DNA from: Paraflavisolibacter caeni
GTDB taxonomy: Bacteria; Bacteroidota; Bacteroidia; Chitinophagales; Chitinophagaceae
Direction: 5' to 3'
DNA: 64,000 nt
Assembly (NCBI RefSeq): GCF_025628885.1
Contig: NZ_JAOTIF010000032.1
Coordinates: forward strand, 1-64,000
The notes below the pieces were generated by a model. That model did not search any database. It saw only the letters and a list, made by a program, of their open reading frames with translations, and was not told the DNA's origin. Of this stretch, positions 8,310 to 16,984 are shown piece after piece; position 1 is the stretch's first letter, and the number at the start of each line of letters is the position of its first letter. The position numbers were made by a program, and so were the translations under genes.

Positions 8310-8332
8310 GTGTTAGTTTATCAGGAACCGGC

Positions 8333-9361
8333 TTGACCGTAATTAATATTTCATTTAAGGAAATTGGCAACCTAAGTAAAAAACATAACATGGAATATCC
8401 AAAACAAGCTATTGCAATAAGTTTAGAGAATATGGTATTGATATCCGGTGGCCAATTTTTGATGGGTTCGGATCAATTTTACCCGGAAGAAAAACCAGTG
8501 CGCAAAGTTACTGTGGATAGTTTTTACATAGACAAGTATGAAGTGACCAATGAAGATTATCAAAAGTTTGTAAAGGATACAGGCTATATCACGGTTGCGG
8601 AAAGACCACTTAACCCAGCTGATTATCCTGGAGCTAAGCCTGAACTGCTGGTTCCGGGTTCATTGGTATTTCAAAAGGTCAAAGGACCTGTACAACTGAA
8701 TAATTATTTCAACTGGTGGGCATGGGTACCTGGCGCCAACTGGAAACAACCCAAAGGACCGGGCAGCAATTTGGAAGGAAAAGGGAAACATCCTGTTGTA
8801 CACATTGCTTATGAAGACGCAGAGTCATACGCCAATTGGTGTGGAAAAGAATTACCAACCGAAGCGGAATGGGAATTCGCAGCACGTGGCGGAATGGAAA
8901 GCAAAAACTTTACCTGGGGAGATGAGGACGTTCAGTTTAGAAATCCCATGGCAAACACCTGGCAGGGTGAGTTCCCCTGGCAAAATCTATTGATTGATCA
9001 ATATGAAGGAACCTCCCCTGTCGGTTCGTTTGCCCCTAATGGTTATGATTTGTATGATATGGCAGGTAATGTATGGGAATGGACCTCTGACTGGTATTTA
9101 AGAAACCTTGTTGAACCGGAAGCTCACAAACATAAATCATGCTGCACGCCTGCTGTAAATCCACGTGTAACATCTCCCGAGGGCAGCTATGATCAATGCC
9201 AGCCAGATGTGCATATACCCAGGAAGGTTATCAAGGGGGGATCGCATTTATGCGCCCCCAATTATTGCCTGCGTTACAGGCCTGCTGCAAGGCAGCCACA
9301 AATGATAGATACAGGTATGAATCACCTGGGATTCAGATGCTTGATCAGAGTGAAGGAATAG
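8333..9361 (+). CDS. Formylglycine-generating enzyme (SUMF1/FGE-sulfatase family)
   Basis: A 342-residue protein that oxidises the sulfatase active-site Cys to formylglycine. The FGE fold starts near residue 35 (MVLISGGQFLMGSDQFYPEE), with IDKYEVTNEDYQKFV, LPTEAEWEFAARGG and DMAGNVWEWTSDWY in order. Near the C-terminus GGSHLCAPNYCLRYRPAAR carries the two copper-binding catalytic cysteines, Cys307 and Cys312, and LGFRC follows; this distinguishes true FGEs from other SUMF1-domain proteins that lack the pair. The start may be Met20 (ATG at 8390) rather than the first codon. Adjacent to its presumed substrate, the sulfatase, in the same direction. Confidence 0.92.
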   Translation: MTVINISFKEIGNLSKKHNMEYPKQAIAISLENMVLISGGQFLMGSDQFYPEEKPVRKVTVDSFYIDKYEVTNEDYQKFVKDTGYITVAERPLNPADYPGAKPELLVPGSLVFQKVKGPVQLNNYFNWWAWVPGANWKQPKGPGSNLEGKGKHPVVHIAYEDAESYANWCGKELPTEAEWEFAARGGMESKNFTWGDEDVQFRNPMANTWQGEFPWQNLLIDQYEGTSPVGSFAPNGYDLYDMAGNVWEWTSDWYLRNLVEPEAHKHKSCCTPAVNPRVTSPEGSYDQCQPDVHIPRKVIKGGSHLCAPNYCLRYRPAARQPQMIDTGMNHLGFRCLIRVKE

Positions 9362-9458
9362 AATGCAACAACTTCCCTATGGAACAATATGCCAACGTTG
9401 CAAAAACTGGCGGATAACGGCCTGATGTACACGCAATGACATACTACGACTTTATGAC

Positions 9459-9836
9459 ATGAATGAATTCATTGATACCATAAGAGCCAACCTGGATAGT
9501 TGGGGTGCATTAACCGAAGTGGTGTTGAATGGCATTTCACTACTTTGTATAGTTGCAGGTGTTATCATTTCTATAATCAGAAGTATCCAGGAAAGACTAC
9601 GCTTACCTGGGATTCATCCCTTTCATACCAATTTCAGAATGGTATTTGGAGGATGGCTGGTCGTGGCACTTGAATTCCAGCTGGCCGCTGATATTGTAGG
9701 AACGATTATTTCGCCAACTACTGAACACCTGATCGAGTTGGGTGCAATTGCTTTTATCAGAACATTTTTAAATTATTTCCTGAGCAAAGAATTATTGGAA
9801 GAAAGGGAATTATCAAAGGTTGGAATGGAACGGTAG
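9459..9836 (+). CDS. DUF1622 integral membrane protein
   Basis: 125 residues with three predicted membrane helices: residues about 22-42 (VLNGISLLCIVAGVIISIIR), 62-84 (VFGGWLVVALEFQLAADIVG) and 88-112. The conserved DUF1622 signature is present: an FR..GG.L..ALEFQLAADI core, then TIISPT and AFIRTFLNYFL. The family function is unknown. It follows the FGE gene by about 100 bp, and is followed by two more small membrane protein genes, so the four genes from the sulfatase onward may form one transcription unit. Confidence 0.85.
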   Translation: MNEFIDTIRANLDSWGALTEVVLNGISLLCIVAGVIISIIRSIQERLRLPGIHPFHTNFRMVFGGWLVVALEFQLAADIVGTIISPTTEHLIELGAIAFIRTFLNYFLSKELLEERELSKVGMER

Positions 9837-9903
9837 AAAATAAAAAAAGCGAGCTGAGTTGAATACTTAAAAGCGTTTATGAACCTTAATGAAATAAACA
9901 ATT

Positions 9904-10797
9904 ATGCCTAAAGACTATTCAAATAGAAATCTACAAAAGGCATCATTTAAAAATGCAGACCTCGCATATTCCAATTTTGCTAATAGTGACCTTCGTGGCA
10001 CTGACTTCACAGGTGCAGATCTTACAGGTGCTGATTTCACCCATGTGAAAACTGGTATTGCACCCATACATACCACCTTACTCTTTTTTGCTGCTTTGAT
10101 AGTATCTCTGATTTCAGGTTATGTAGCAATGCTCGCAGGACATCTCATCCAAAGAATGCTTATTTCAAAGGACATATTGATCAAAATTGCAGGAATAATA
10201 TCCATCTTACTTACAATTTTATTTATAGTTTATATATATCTGAAGGGTGGCAGAAATGCCATCAGGAACCTGATCAAACCAGCTTCTTTTATTGCCTTGT
10301 TGATTGGCTTTGTTAGTTTAATGACCGGGGCAGGTACTGGTATAGGCATGGCTGCTCTTGTGTTAGTTAATATACTGGTAGTCATCATGTTCATAGTAGG
10401 CACCGTTGCCAGGGTAGTTGCTGGAGCATTGTCTAATATTCTATTCCTCATCGTCGCCATGGGTGGAGGTATGTTTGGGAAAAGCGTGGGTGGTGGCATA
10501 GGAACGTTGATCATGGCCATGAGTTGTGCCATCATTAGCAAAAGAGCATTAAGCGGTGCCGAAGGATTTGATGCATTACGAAGAATTGTGTTTTCTATTG
10601 TCTCAAAATTTGGCACTTCCTTCCGAAATGCAAGGCTTTTCAATGCAAATTTTTCCGGATCAATAATTCGTGATACAGATTTTTCCAATACTGATTTATC
10701 AATGGTGAATTGGGGAGATTCCCGAATAATAAACTACTTGGCTGATGAACAAATGATTAGTGAAAAAAAAGGACCACATAAACAGGAAATTAATTAA
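9904..10797 (+). CDS. Pentapeptide-repeat protein with a central membrane domain
   Basis: 297 residues in three parts. Residues 7-46 contain A(D/N)Lxx-type pentapeptide repeats (ASFKNADLAYSNFANSDLRG and on), expected to form a short right-handed beta-helix. Residues about 55-212 are hydrophobic, with five or six membrane segments rich in Gly (GTGIGMAALVLVNILVVIMF). Residues 237-272 resume pentapeptide repeats (ARLFNANFSGSIIRDTDFSN). The beta-helix halves therefore flank a membrane domain and, with an even number of helices, could pair on the same face. No function is known. It ends 8 bp before the DUF202 gene start. Confidence 0.8.
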   Translation: MPKDYSNRNLQKASFKNADLAYSNFANSDLRGTDFTGADLTGADFTHVKTGIAPIHTTLLFFAALIVSLISGYVAMLAGHLIQRMLISKDILIKIAGIISILLTILFIVYIYLKGGRNAIRNLIKPASFIALLIGFVSLMTGAGTGIGMAALVLVNILVVIMFIVGTVARVVAGALSNILFLIVAMGGGMFGKSVGGGIGTLIMAMSCAIISKRALSGAEGFDALRRIVFSIVSKFGTSFRNARLFNANFSGSIIRDTDFSNTDLSMVNWGDSRIINYLADEQMISEKKGPHKQEIN

Positions 10798-10804
10798 CGA
10801 ACAC

Positions 10805-11257
10805 ATGACCAATATTTCAAACAATGATTACAACATAATTCAAAATAAAATGTCTGAATATCGTACTGAATTATCAGAAAAAAAAGCACAACTGCCGGAT
10901 GCGAATACGAAGCTGGCTTACCAAAGGACTGCACTCGCTTATGAGCGTACCTTGATGGCCTGGATAAGAACAGCTACATCGCTGATATCCTTTGGGTTTA
11001 CGATATATAAGTTCTTCGAAGAATTGCGGAAAGAAGGTCCACACCCACCTAGGATCATAACACCAAGGATTGTAGGTCTCGTGATGATTTCATTTGGGCT
11101 TGTTGGATTATTATTTGCACAAATACAGCATCAGGAAGCATACAAAAAACTAAAGGTTGAATATCCTCAGATCCAGAAATCGCTTTCATCTGTGCTCGGA
11201 GCTTTAATACTTGTATTTGGGTTGTTATTATTTCTTGCCACATTATTCAGACAATAA
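10805..11257 (+). CDS. DUF202 (YidH-like) membrane protein
   Basis: A 150-residue protein. I chose the ATG at 10805, just after the stop of the pentapeptide gene; an upstream ATG at 10760 would overlap that gene and add 15 charged residues. The DUF202 signature is clear: LAYQRTALAYERTLMAWIRT followed by ATSLISFGFTIYKFFEEL, and two further membrane helices (IVGLVMISFGLVGLLFAQ, LGALILVFGLLLFLATLF). The family is widespread and uncharacterised. It ends a run of three small membrane proteins behind the sulfatase and FGE genes. Confidence 0.85.
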   Translation: MTNISNNDYNIIQNKMSEYRTELSEKKAQLPDANTKLAYQRTALAYERTLMAWIRTATSLISFGFTIYKFFEELRKEGPHPPRIITPRIVGLVMISFGLVGLLFAQIQHQEAYKKLKVEYPQIQKSLSSVLGALILVFGLLLFLATLFRQ

Positions 11258-11309
11258 TTTCTAACGTGTAAACACAATTGAAAATAAACTAAAAAAACAG
11301 GAGGCAATT

Positions 11310-11789
11310 ATGAAAAGGTTATTGTATACTGCACTCATCATCTTCATTGCAGTATCAGCAAATGCGCAGGATGAATTCCAGGAAATTCAGAAAGAATGGG
11401 GTAAAGAGAAAAAAGAAATTGTAGGAATAGGAATGGCATTATCAGATGCAGATGCTAATAAGTTCTGGCCATTATATGACCAATATGAAAAGGAGCGACA
11501 AAAGATCGGCAAGGAACGAATCATGATCCTGAATGATTATGCAGAACATTATTCAAGTATGACCAATGCAAAAGCCGATGAGCTCGTCAATAGGATTAAT
11601 AAAAACGATGCGGCCCTTTCCAAACTCTACCAGCAATACTATACTAAGATCAAAACTGCGCTCAATGCGATACAAGCGGCAAAGTTCCTACAAATAGAAA
11701 ATTATATAAACTCAACGCTCAAATTGACGTTTCAGGAGCTCTTGCCGGTTATTGGAGAGCTTGATCATATGAAAAAACAAGAGCTGTAA
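11310..11789 (+). CDS. Secreted alpha-helical protein
   Basis: 159 residues. The signal peptide ends SANAQ at about residue 20. The mature part is predicted to be almost entirely helical and rich in Lys, Glu, Gln and Asn (QEIQKEWGKEKKEIVGIGMA, FWPLYDQYEKERQKIGKER), resembling small periplasmic Spy/CpxP-like proteins in general layout but without their LTxxQ motifs. It has an AGGAGG ribosome-binding site 7 bp before the ATG, which is stronger than is usual in Bacteroidota, so efficient translation is possible. Its function is not recognised. Confidence 0.7.
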   Translation: MKRLLYTALIIFIAVSANAQDEFQEIQKEWGKEKKEIVGIGMALSDADANKFWPLYDQYEKERQKIGKERIMILNDYAEHYSSMTNAKADELVNRINKNDAALSKLYQQYYTKIKTALNAIQAAKFLQIENYINSTLKLTFQELLPVIGELDHMKKQEL

Positions 11790-11855
11790 GGTCAGGTCAT
11801 TCATCAAAAAAATAACATGAATGAATCACATTTATTTACAACAAAAAATACATTT

Positions 11856-12506
11856 ATGAAAAAGTTTTATTTCCTCCTTCTATTATCCACAACAACCCTT
11901 CTGACGTCCGCTCAAAGCTTAAGGATCAATGGCTATGGTGCCTATGTATTCGAAGACGGCTATGACTCTTTTTACGACAACAACAACTATTACAAAGGGC
12001 AAGTGGATGGAGGATTCCAGGGAGGGGTCGGTATTGAATATTTATTTACACCGCAATACTGCATCGAGATGATGTACCTGCGGAGAAGCACCCATGCTCC
12101 TACTAATTTCAAGAGCGGAGTCGCTAGTCAACAAAAAGATATAAATTTTGACCTTGTGCACGACTATGTTATGCTGGGGAGTGATGGACATATGTCCTCT
12201 CATGACGGCAAGGTAGAGGGTTATGTTGGAATTTTTGCAGGCTTGTTGTTTGCAAGCCTTGACAACCCTGAAAATAATGATCATGCATCATCTACAAAGT
12301 TTGCTTGGGCTATAAGAGGAGGATGCAATATCTGGGCTTCTGATAAATTTGGGATCAAACTGCAAACACAGTTGATTTCATCGCTCCGGTCAGCAGGCGG
12401 TGATTTCTATTTTGACCCGTACGGTAATCCGGTAGGTCTAAGTACCTATTCATCGCTATTCCAGTTCGGTCTGGGAGGTGGACTGACTTACAGAATTGGA
12501 AAATAA
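11856..12506 (+). CDS. Outer-membrane beta-barrel protein
   Basis: About 216 residues from the ATG at 11856, chosen because it places a basic start directly before the hydrophobic signal core (FYFLLLLSTTTLLTSAQ); an upstream ATG at 11817 would add 13 polar residues. The mature protein has alternating strands (SLRINGYGAYVFEDGYDSFY, GGVGIEYLFTPQYCIEMMYL) and ends FGLGGGLTYRIGK, typical of OmpA/OmpW-type eight-strand barrels of Bacteroidota. The role is unknown. It follows the secreted helical protein by about 70 bp. Confidence 0.75.
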   Translation: MKKFYFLLLLSTTTLLTSAQSLRINGYGAYVFEDGYDSFYDNNNYYKGQVDGGFQGGVGIEYLFTPQYCIEMMYLRRSTHAPTNFKSGVASQQKDINFDLVHDYVMLGSDGHMSSHDGKVEGYVGIFAGLLFASLDNPENNDHASSTKFAWAIRGGCNIWASDKFGIKLQTQLISSLRSAGGDFYFDPYGNPVGLSTYSSLFQFGLGGGLTYRIGK

Positions 12507-12521
12507 ACTCAACCTGCAAAT

Positions 12522-12938
12522 ATGAAAAAACAGGTAATTGGGTGGTCACTGATGTGCATATCATTTAGCTTAACTGCCCAATCGAACAAATACTATGCAT
12601 GGGGTGGCAGCAGGTACTATAGCTTCCATCCTTATGTCTATCACCCTTACCGCCCGTGAGGTACTGTAACCTCCATACCATCAGGCAGCCAGCCTGTGGT
12701 GGTAAACAATGTGACAAACTATTATTATGGCAGAGCTTATTATGAAAAATCAGGCGACGGGTATAAAGTAGTAGCACCACCAGCAGGTGCTATTGTGGAC
12801 AGTCTCCCCGAAGATGGAGAAGAAGTGAAGATTGGAGATCAAACCTATGTGAAGATTGGAGAAACTTACTATCAGCCTGTAAAAGTTGACGGAAAGGATA
12901 AGTATGAAGTAGTACAGGTGGAGGAAGGAGAGAAATAA
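12522..12938 (+). pseudogene. DUF6515-like exported protein interrupted by an in-frame TGA
   Basis: ATG at 12522 opens a frame with a signal peptide (WSLMCISFSLTAQ) and an aromatic segment (YYAWGGSRYYSFHPYVYHPY). A TGA at 12657-12659 stops it after 45 codons. The same frame then continues without interruption to 12938: TVTSIPSGSQPVVVNNVTNY, YKVVAPPAGAIVDSLPEDGE and a C-terminal series of VKIGxxxY repeats, which is the conserved body of DUF6515 proteins. One CGA-to-TGA change would account for the break. The downstream part could also start at the GTG at 12696, but would then lack a signal peptide. A sequencing error or stop readthrough cannot be excluded. Confidence 0.7.
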
Positions 12939-12952
12939 ACAATGCAGCGTTC

Positions 12953-12977
12953 AATATAAGGGCATGCCTCTTATATT
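12953..12977. terminator. Hairpin between the broken DUF6515 gene and the next barrel gene
   Basis: An 8-bp perfect stem (AATATAAG at 12953-12960 with CTTATATT at 12970-12977) around GGCATGCCT, which itself is nearly palindromic. No T-run follows, so it may be a weak terminator or a processing or regulatory hairpin. Confidence 0.35.
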
Positions 12978-12997
12978 AAGCAGTTAAATTTTGTTAG

Positions 12998-13705
12998 ATG
13001 AAAAAAGTCCTTGGTACTGTATTATTGTCTTTCCTATTCAACTTTGCACCTGCACAAGTGGTCATAGCACTCTTATTTGGCGATAAACTGAATACTGGCA
13101 AACTTGAATTTGGATTGGTGGTTAGTCCTGCTTTTACCAATTTTACGAACACAGTGAGTAATGCAAGATCAGGCTTAAATCTTGCGCTCTATTTCAACAT
13201 ACATCCCGACAATAAATTTTTCCTTCATGTTGAAGGAGTTGGGAAAGGTGCATTTGGCGCGAAAGATATTATTCCTTATCCAACGGGAAATGATACTTTG
13301 GATCATTTGTTTAGCACTGGCTCAGTTGAAAGAAAAATACAAATATTCAGCATGCCCGTTTTGGTCCGGTACAAGATGACAGATCTTTTTTTTGCTGAAG
13401 TAGGAATCCAGCCTAGTTTGAGGCTGAAAGCAAAAGATTTCTTCAATACCAAAATAATGGAAAACGACCTGGATTATACCATAAAAGTAACAAAAGAACT
13501 CCCAAGACTTGATTTTGGCGTTGCCGGCGGATTATTCTATAAGTTCAGGAAGGATAAAAAAAGCATGGGCCTGGGGATCAGGTATTATTATGGATTGATA
13601 GATTTTAACAAAACACAGGAAGGCACGCAATCCAATACGGCCTGGCTGTTGAATGTAACCATTCCTGTGGGCACTGGAAAATCCAGCGCAAATACCGCTA
13701 AATAA
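12998..13705 (+). CDS. Outer-membrane beta-barrel protein (PorT-like size)
   Basis: 235 residues. The signal peptide is residues 1-20 (LLSFLFNFAPAQ). The mature protein shows alternating strands: LEFGLVVSPAFTNFTNTVSN, LALYFNIHPDNKFFLHVEG, ADVGIQPSL-like and GLGIRYYYGLIDFNK, ending LLNVTIPVGTG plus a short tail. This is the general pattern of Bacteroidota 'outer membrane protein beta-barrel' families. No specific role is recognised. Converges on the AraC-type gene at 13741 with 35 bp between stops. Confidence 0.7.
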   Translation: MKKVLGTVLLSFLFNFAPAQVVIALLFGDKLNTGKLEFGLVVSPAFTNFTNTVSNARSGLNLALYFNIHPDNKFFLHVEGVGKGAFGAKDIIPYPTGNDTLDHLFSTGSVERKIQIFSMPVLVRYKMTDLFFAEVGIQPSLRLKAKDFFNTKIMENDLDYTIKVTKELPRLDFGVAGGLFYKFRKDKKSMGLGIRYYYGLIDFNKTQEGTQSNTAWLLNVTIPVGTGKSSANTAK

Positions 13706-13740
13706 CACCAAACTACTAACGTCTGCTAACAGGCATTGAG

Positions 13741-14229
13741 TCATATTGGCAACAACTGGTTAAAATGAAAAAGAAACCACCCGCTAAAAATTAAAAGGCG
13801 TCTTAAATAAACAGACGGCTTTTGACCTGTAAACTTCTTAAAGGCTGCTGTAAAAGAATTCCTGTTGCTGAAACCACATTTGTATGCAAGTTCCTTCAAA
13901 TTTGATGTGGCCGACAGATCTGTTTTCATAAGCTCTTCACAATACTTGGTTCTGAATTTATTCATGTAATCAGTAAAACGCATGCCATATACCTGGTTAA
14001 TAAAAGCTGACAATTTATATACGGGAATTTGCAAATCATCTGCTAGTTCCTTTATATGATATCCTCCTCGCAGGTATGGCCTTTCTCTTTCCATGAGAGA
14101 CTCTAAGCGGCATTTTAACTCATCAATGCTTTCACCACCTAGGCGAACCTCTATATTTTTGATTCTCCTTTTCTCTCCCAACAATGAAAGTAGATAGCTA
14201 AAGAAGTTTTTTTTCTTCATTTCCAACAA
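13741..14229 (-). CDS. Stand-alone AraC-type DNA-binding protein
   Basis: 162 residues, almost only the AraC C-terminal domain: first helix-turn-helix at about residues 55-85 (GGYHIKELADDLQIPVYKLS, then FINQVYGMRFTDYMNKFR), second at about 105-140 (NLKELAYKCGFSNRNSFTAA, FKKFTGQKPSVYL). There is no ligand-binding or membrane sensor domain, although the third AraC gene at 15731 has one. The DNA encoding the second helix-turn-helix contains 38 nt identical to the neighbouring gene at 14466, so the two are duplicates. The start could be Met4. Target unknown. Confidence 0.8.
   Translation of the reverse strand: MLEMKKKNFFSYLLSLLGEKRRIKNIEVRLGGESIDELKCRLESLMERERPYLRGGYHIKELADDLQIPVYKLSAFINQVYGMRFTDYMNKFRTKYCEELMKTDLSATSNLKELAYKCGFSNRNSFTAAFKKFTGQKPSVYLRRLLIFSGWFLFHFNQLLPI
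13829..13866. repeat. 38-nt exact repeat, copy 1
   Basis: Identical over 38 nt to 14541-14578, preceded in both copies by a shared GACGGCTTTT a few bases upstream. It encodes the second helix-turn-helix (NSFTAAFKKFTG) of two neighbouring AraC-type genes, and marks a gene duplication or conversion. Confidence 0.9.
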
Positions 14230-14465
14230 TTACTGATTGATCAGGTGTTGGTGTAGCACAACAGGAAAGAAAGACGAGGATAGATATAAAACTTATTTCT
14301 TTTGAAGATGCTTTTAATTTTAGAAAAGTTATTTGGCAAGTTGCATTCACCTGCTTCGTAAAATTACTATGAAAAAGATGAAGTGAAGTACCTGTTAAAA
14401 AAGTATTGTGCAAAGAATTGTAATATTGAGATATTTTATAGCTGGAAACAAATATAAAGCTTGAC

Positions 14466-14933
14466 TTAATTAATGAAATCAATTTTGCTTGTTTGATGGT
14501 TACATAAATAGCGTCTGAGATATTCTGACGGCTTTTCGCCAGTAAACTTCTTAAAGGCTGCTGTAAAAGAATTCCTGTTATTGAATCCACATTGTTCAGA
14601 AAGCCCCTTGAGATTTAAGTTATTAGCCATTCCATTTTTAACCAGTTCCTTAAAATAGGTGACGCGGAATTGGTTTATATAGTTATTAAAATTCTTGCTT
14701 AGCTCCCTGTTCAAAATAGCTGATAATTGGTAAGAAGGTATTTTAAGCTCATCAGCTAGATTTTTAATACTGTATCCTACGTGTAAGTATGGTTGCTCCA
14801 ATTCCATAATTGAATTCATCCTTGCTATAACAAGGCTAACTGTTTCGTGGCTTAAGTGAATAGTAGATTGCTTATTGTATTGATTTTTTTGCAGTCGAAA
14901 AAAGCGAAATATTGTTTGTAATTGTACTTTCAT
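14466..14933 (-). CDS. Stand-alone AraC-type DNA-binding protein, paralogue
   Basis: About 155 residues from the ATG at 14933; a frame upstream adds eight residues from an ATG at 14957. Like the gene at 13741 it is essentially an AraC DNA-binding domain: GYSIKNLADELKIPSYQLSA, LNRELSKNFNNYINQFRVTY, then LNLKGLSEQCGFNNRNSFTA and FKKFTGEKPSEYLRRYL. Two tandem short regulators with a membrane-sensor relative downstream suggest duplication followed by loss of sensor domains. It is separated from the first copy by 236 bp without a gene. Confidence 0.8.
   Translation of the reverse strand: MKVQLQTIFRFFRLQKNQYNKQSTIHLSHETVSLVIARMNSIMELEQPYLHVGYSIKNLADELKIPSYQLSAILNRELSKNFNNYINQFRVTYFKELVKNGMANNLNLKGLSEQCGFNNRNSFTAAFKKFTGEKPSEYLRRYLCNHQTSKIDFIN
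14541..14578. repeat. 38-nt exact repeat, copy 2
   Basis: Second copy of the 38-nt identity described at 13829-13866, in the same codon phase of the paralogous AraC-type gene. Confidence 0.9.
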
Positions 14934-14957
14934 AATGTTAGCATTATTGGTTTGCAA

Positions 14958-15730
14958 AATATTATAAAACTAAATTACTATTTATATAAGCCGGACCTTT
15001 CAAAAGAAGCATGGAATAGGATGAGTCTTATAATACTTAACAAAGATGTTTTGTCCAAAAAAAATGTTGATATTTATCACAATACGCTATGCATATCGTT
15101 CAACAAAAACTATATGCTTTCTATAAAAACTTACCAATTCAAAATTTTTTCTTCAATTTATGATGATAAAAATTAAAAATGTTGGCAGCAGGTAATGCAT
15201 AAACGTATAATTGATTAACCTTTCATGTTTTTTTAATCATAAAATCCCTTTCACTTGATTTAAAACAATAGCAATTGTAATTGAAAATGATCATCTTCAA
15301 CTGCTCATTTTTTTAAAACTTATCATGAGTACTTGATTAACATTAATTAACTTGCATAAAAATATCAAATAGAATATATTTGATAATAGCCCAGAAACAC
15401 GAGCTTGTTGTTTGCTCATCTGTTTCCCTTTGAGATCTACTTTTAATTATTTATCGGCTTAATGCAATTTGAGGTACAGATTGGATGAATGCGATTCAGA
15501 ACAATAATGATCAGTAAAAAGAATGTGTATATATGTTTCGTTTTTGACTAATTGATCCATTCATATACATCAGCATTTTTTTTATAATCATTTATGCTAA
15601 ATATACATTTAACTTGCTAAAGGTTTTGCTCTTAAAAATTTCCTATCCCTATTTGCATTGAGGTCTTTATGTCCCTATCCAATGTGTTTTGCTGTGAAAA
15701 TTATTTGATTAAAAGACCAAAAAAACTTAA
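14958..15730. other. Long A+T-rich intergenic region
   Basis: About 770 bp between two divergent regulator genes. It is strongly A+T-rich, with short stop-rich frames on both strands. An 84-codon frame starting at 14922 has no recognisable features. No tRNA, repeat array or hairpin terminator was seen. It presumably holds the promoters of the flanking regulators. Confidence 0.4.
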
Positions 15731-16903
15731 ATGGGGAATAATGGCTTATATTCATTCACTGCATCAATAATTGGTTTCATACTGATCATCATCATACTGT
15801 ACAGGCAAAGGCAGGTTTCGATGATGTTCTTTTCATTCTTTCTTTTTACACTTGCCGCTACTAATTTTTTATGTTATCTATTTGAAAGCAGGAAAATAAT
15901 TGAAGTGCCTTTTCTCTTTAGGATCGGTCCATTAATTAACTATCTCACCGCTCCTTCCTTGTTCTTGTATATATTATTTGAACTAAAAGAAAAACGAAAG
16001 CTTCAATGGCTGGATGCTTTGCATTTGCTGCCTGCTATTTTGTTCTTAGTGGATTATTACCCATGGTATATAAGTGATATTAGCTATAAAAAACAGGTCA
16101 TACAAGAATTATTTCAAAAAAACGAGTCTGTATATTTATTAATGGAAGGGTGGTTGCTGCCTCCTGGAACACATTTCGTCCTGAGGCATATTATTGCGCT
16201 CATTTATGTATTTTTCATGGTGCTTCTTTTGATAAAACTTGGTGGTTCTGCTGAAAGAACAGTGCCAGGGAACCAGCAAAAGGAAAATTGGTTAGTTCTG
16301 GTGGTTGGTATATTTTTCTTATTTTCTGTAATAGGAATCATCACATATTTTTATGCTCCATCATCTTTTGTATGGTCAGCAACAATTTGGGCTCCATTGA
16401 TCGTTTTCTCCATACTTTGCCTTTTCCTGCTTTTTAAACCAAGTATCTTATATGGAATAGATATAAACAACAAAACAGAATCAAATGCAGAAAATTCAAA
16501 ACAATTGGTCATTCCTGAAGAGGTTTCTTTTAAGCTCCAGGCTGGCCTCCACGACTTTTTAGAAAAAAAGGAATATCTCCGGAAAAATATAAAAATTGGA
16601 AATGTAGCAGAAGAATTAGATGTCCAAACTTATATTTTGTCTGCCTATATAAACCAGGTATATCAAATGCACTTTAATGACTTTATTAACTGGTTCAGGA
16701 TTCAATTTATTGTAGATGGATTAAAAAATGAAAATTGGCACCAACTTACGCTGGAAGCCATTGCTGAAAAAGCAGGATTCAGTAACCGCACAACCTTCCT
16801 GACCGCTTTTAAGAAGTTTATGCGCATGACACCCACTGCCTTTTTACAAAAAACTAAAAATGAATTCAAGTCTAAAAATAAATCACTCGACAATGATATT
16901 TAA
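15731..16903 (+). CDS. Membrane-anchored AraC family regulator (7TM + AraC)
   Basis: 390 residues. The N-terminal 245 residues contain about seven membrane helices (SFTASIIGFILIIIILYR; FFSFFLFTLAATNFLCYLF; LLVVGIFFLFSVIGIITYFY-like segments; IVFSILCLFLLF). A cytoplasmic AraC DNA-binding domain follows (residues 285-375): KNIKIGNVAEELDVQTYILS, then LTLEAIAEKAGFSNRTTFLT and FKKFMRMTPTAFLQ. This architecture is common in Bacteroidota, where a membrane sensor directly controls a DNA-binding domain; the signal is not known. The DNA-binding domain resembles those of the two short AraC genes upstream. Confidence 0.85.
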   Translation: MGNNGLYSFTASIIGFILIIIILYRQRQVSMMFFSFFLFTLAATNFLCYLFESRKIIEVPFLFRIGPLINYLTAPSLFLYILFELKEKRKLQWLDALHLLPAILFLVDYYPWYISDISYKKQVIQELFQKNESVYLLMEGWLLPPGTHFVLRHIIALIYVFFMVLLLIKLGGSAERTVPGNQQKENWLVLVVGIFFLFSVIGIITYFYAPSSFVWSATIWAPLIVFSILCLFLLFKPSILYGIDINNKTESNAENSKQLVIPEEVSFKLQAGLHDFLEKKEYLRKNIKIGNVAEELDVQTYILSAYINQVYQMHFNDFINWFRIQFIVDGLKNENWHQLTLEAIAEKAGFSNRTTFLTAFKKFMRMTPTAFLQKTKNEFKSKNKSLDNDI

Positions 16904-16984
16904 GAGAAATAAGAAAAACCCTTTTTGGACTAATTCATATAAAAAGAAATATACACTAACTTATTGCTTATGAAATAAAAAAGC

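Noticed and set aside
10230-10688. 152-codon minus-strand frame opposite the pentapeptide-repeat protein
   Set aside because: It mirrors the hydrophobic codons of the real gene; rich in Met, Pro and Asn, without a domain.
14922-15176. 84-codon + strand frame in the long intergenic region
   Set aside because: Amino acid composition is that of random A+T-rich DNA, it overlaps the start of the AraC-type gene, and it shows no recognisable domain.
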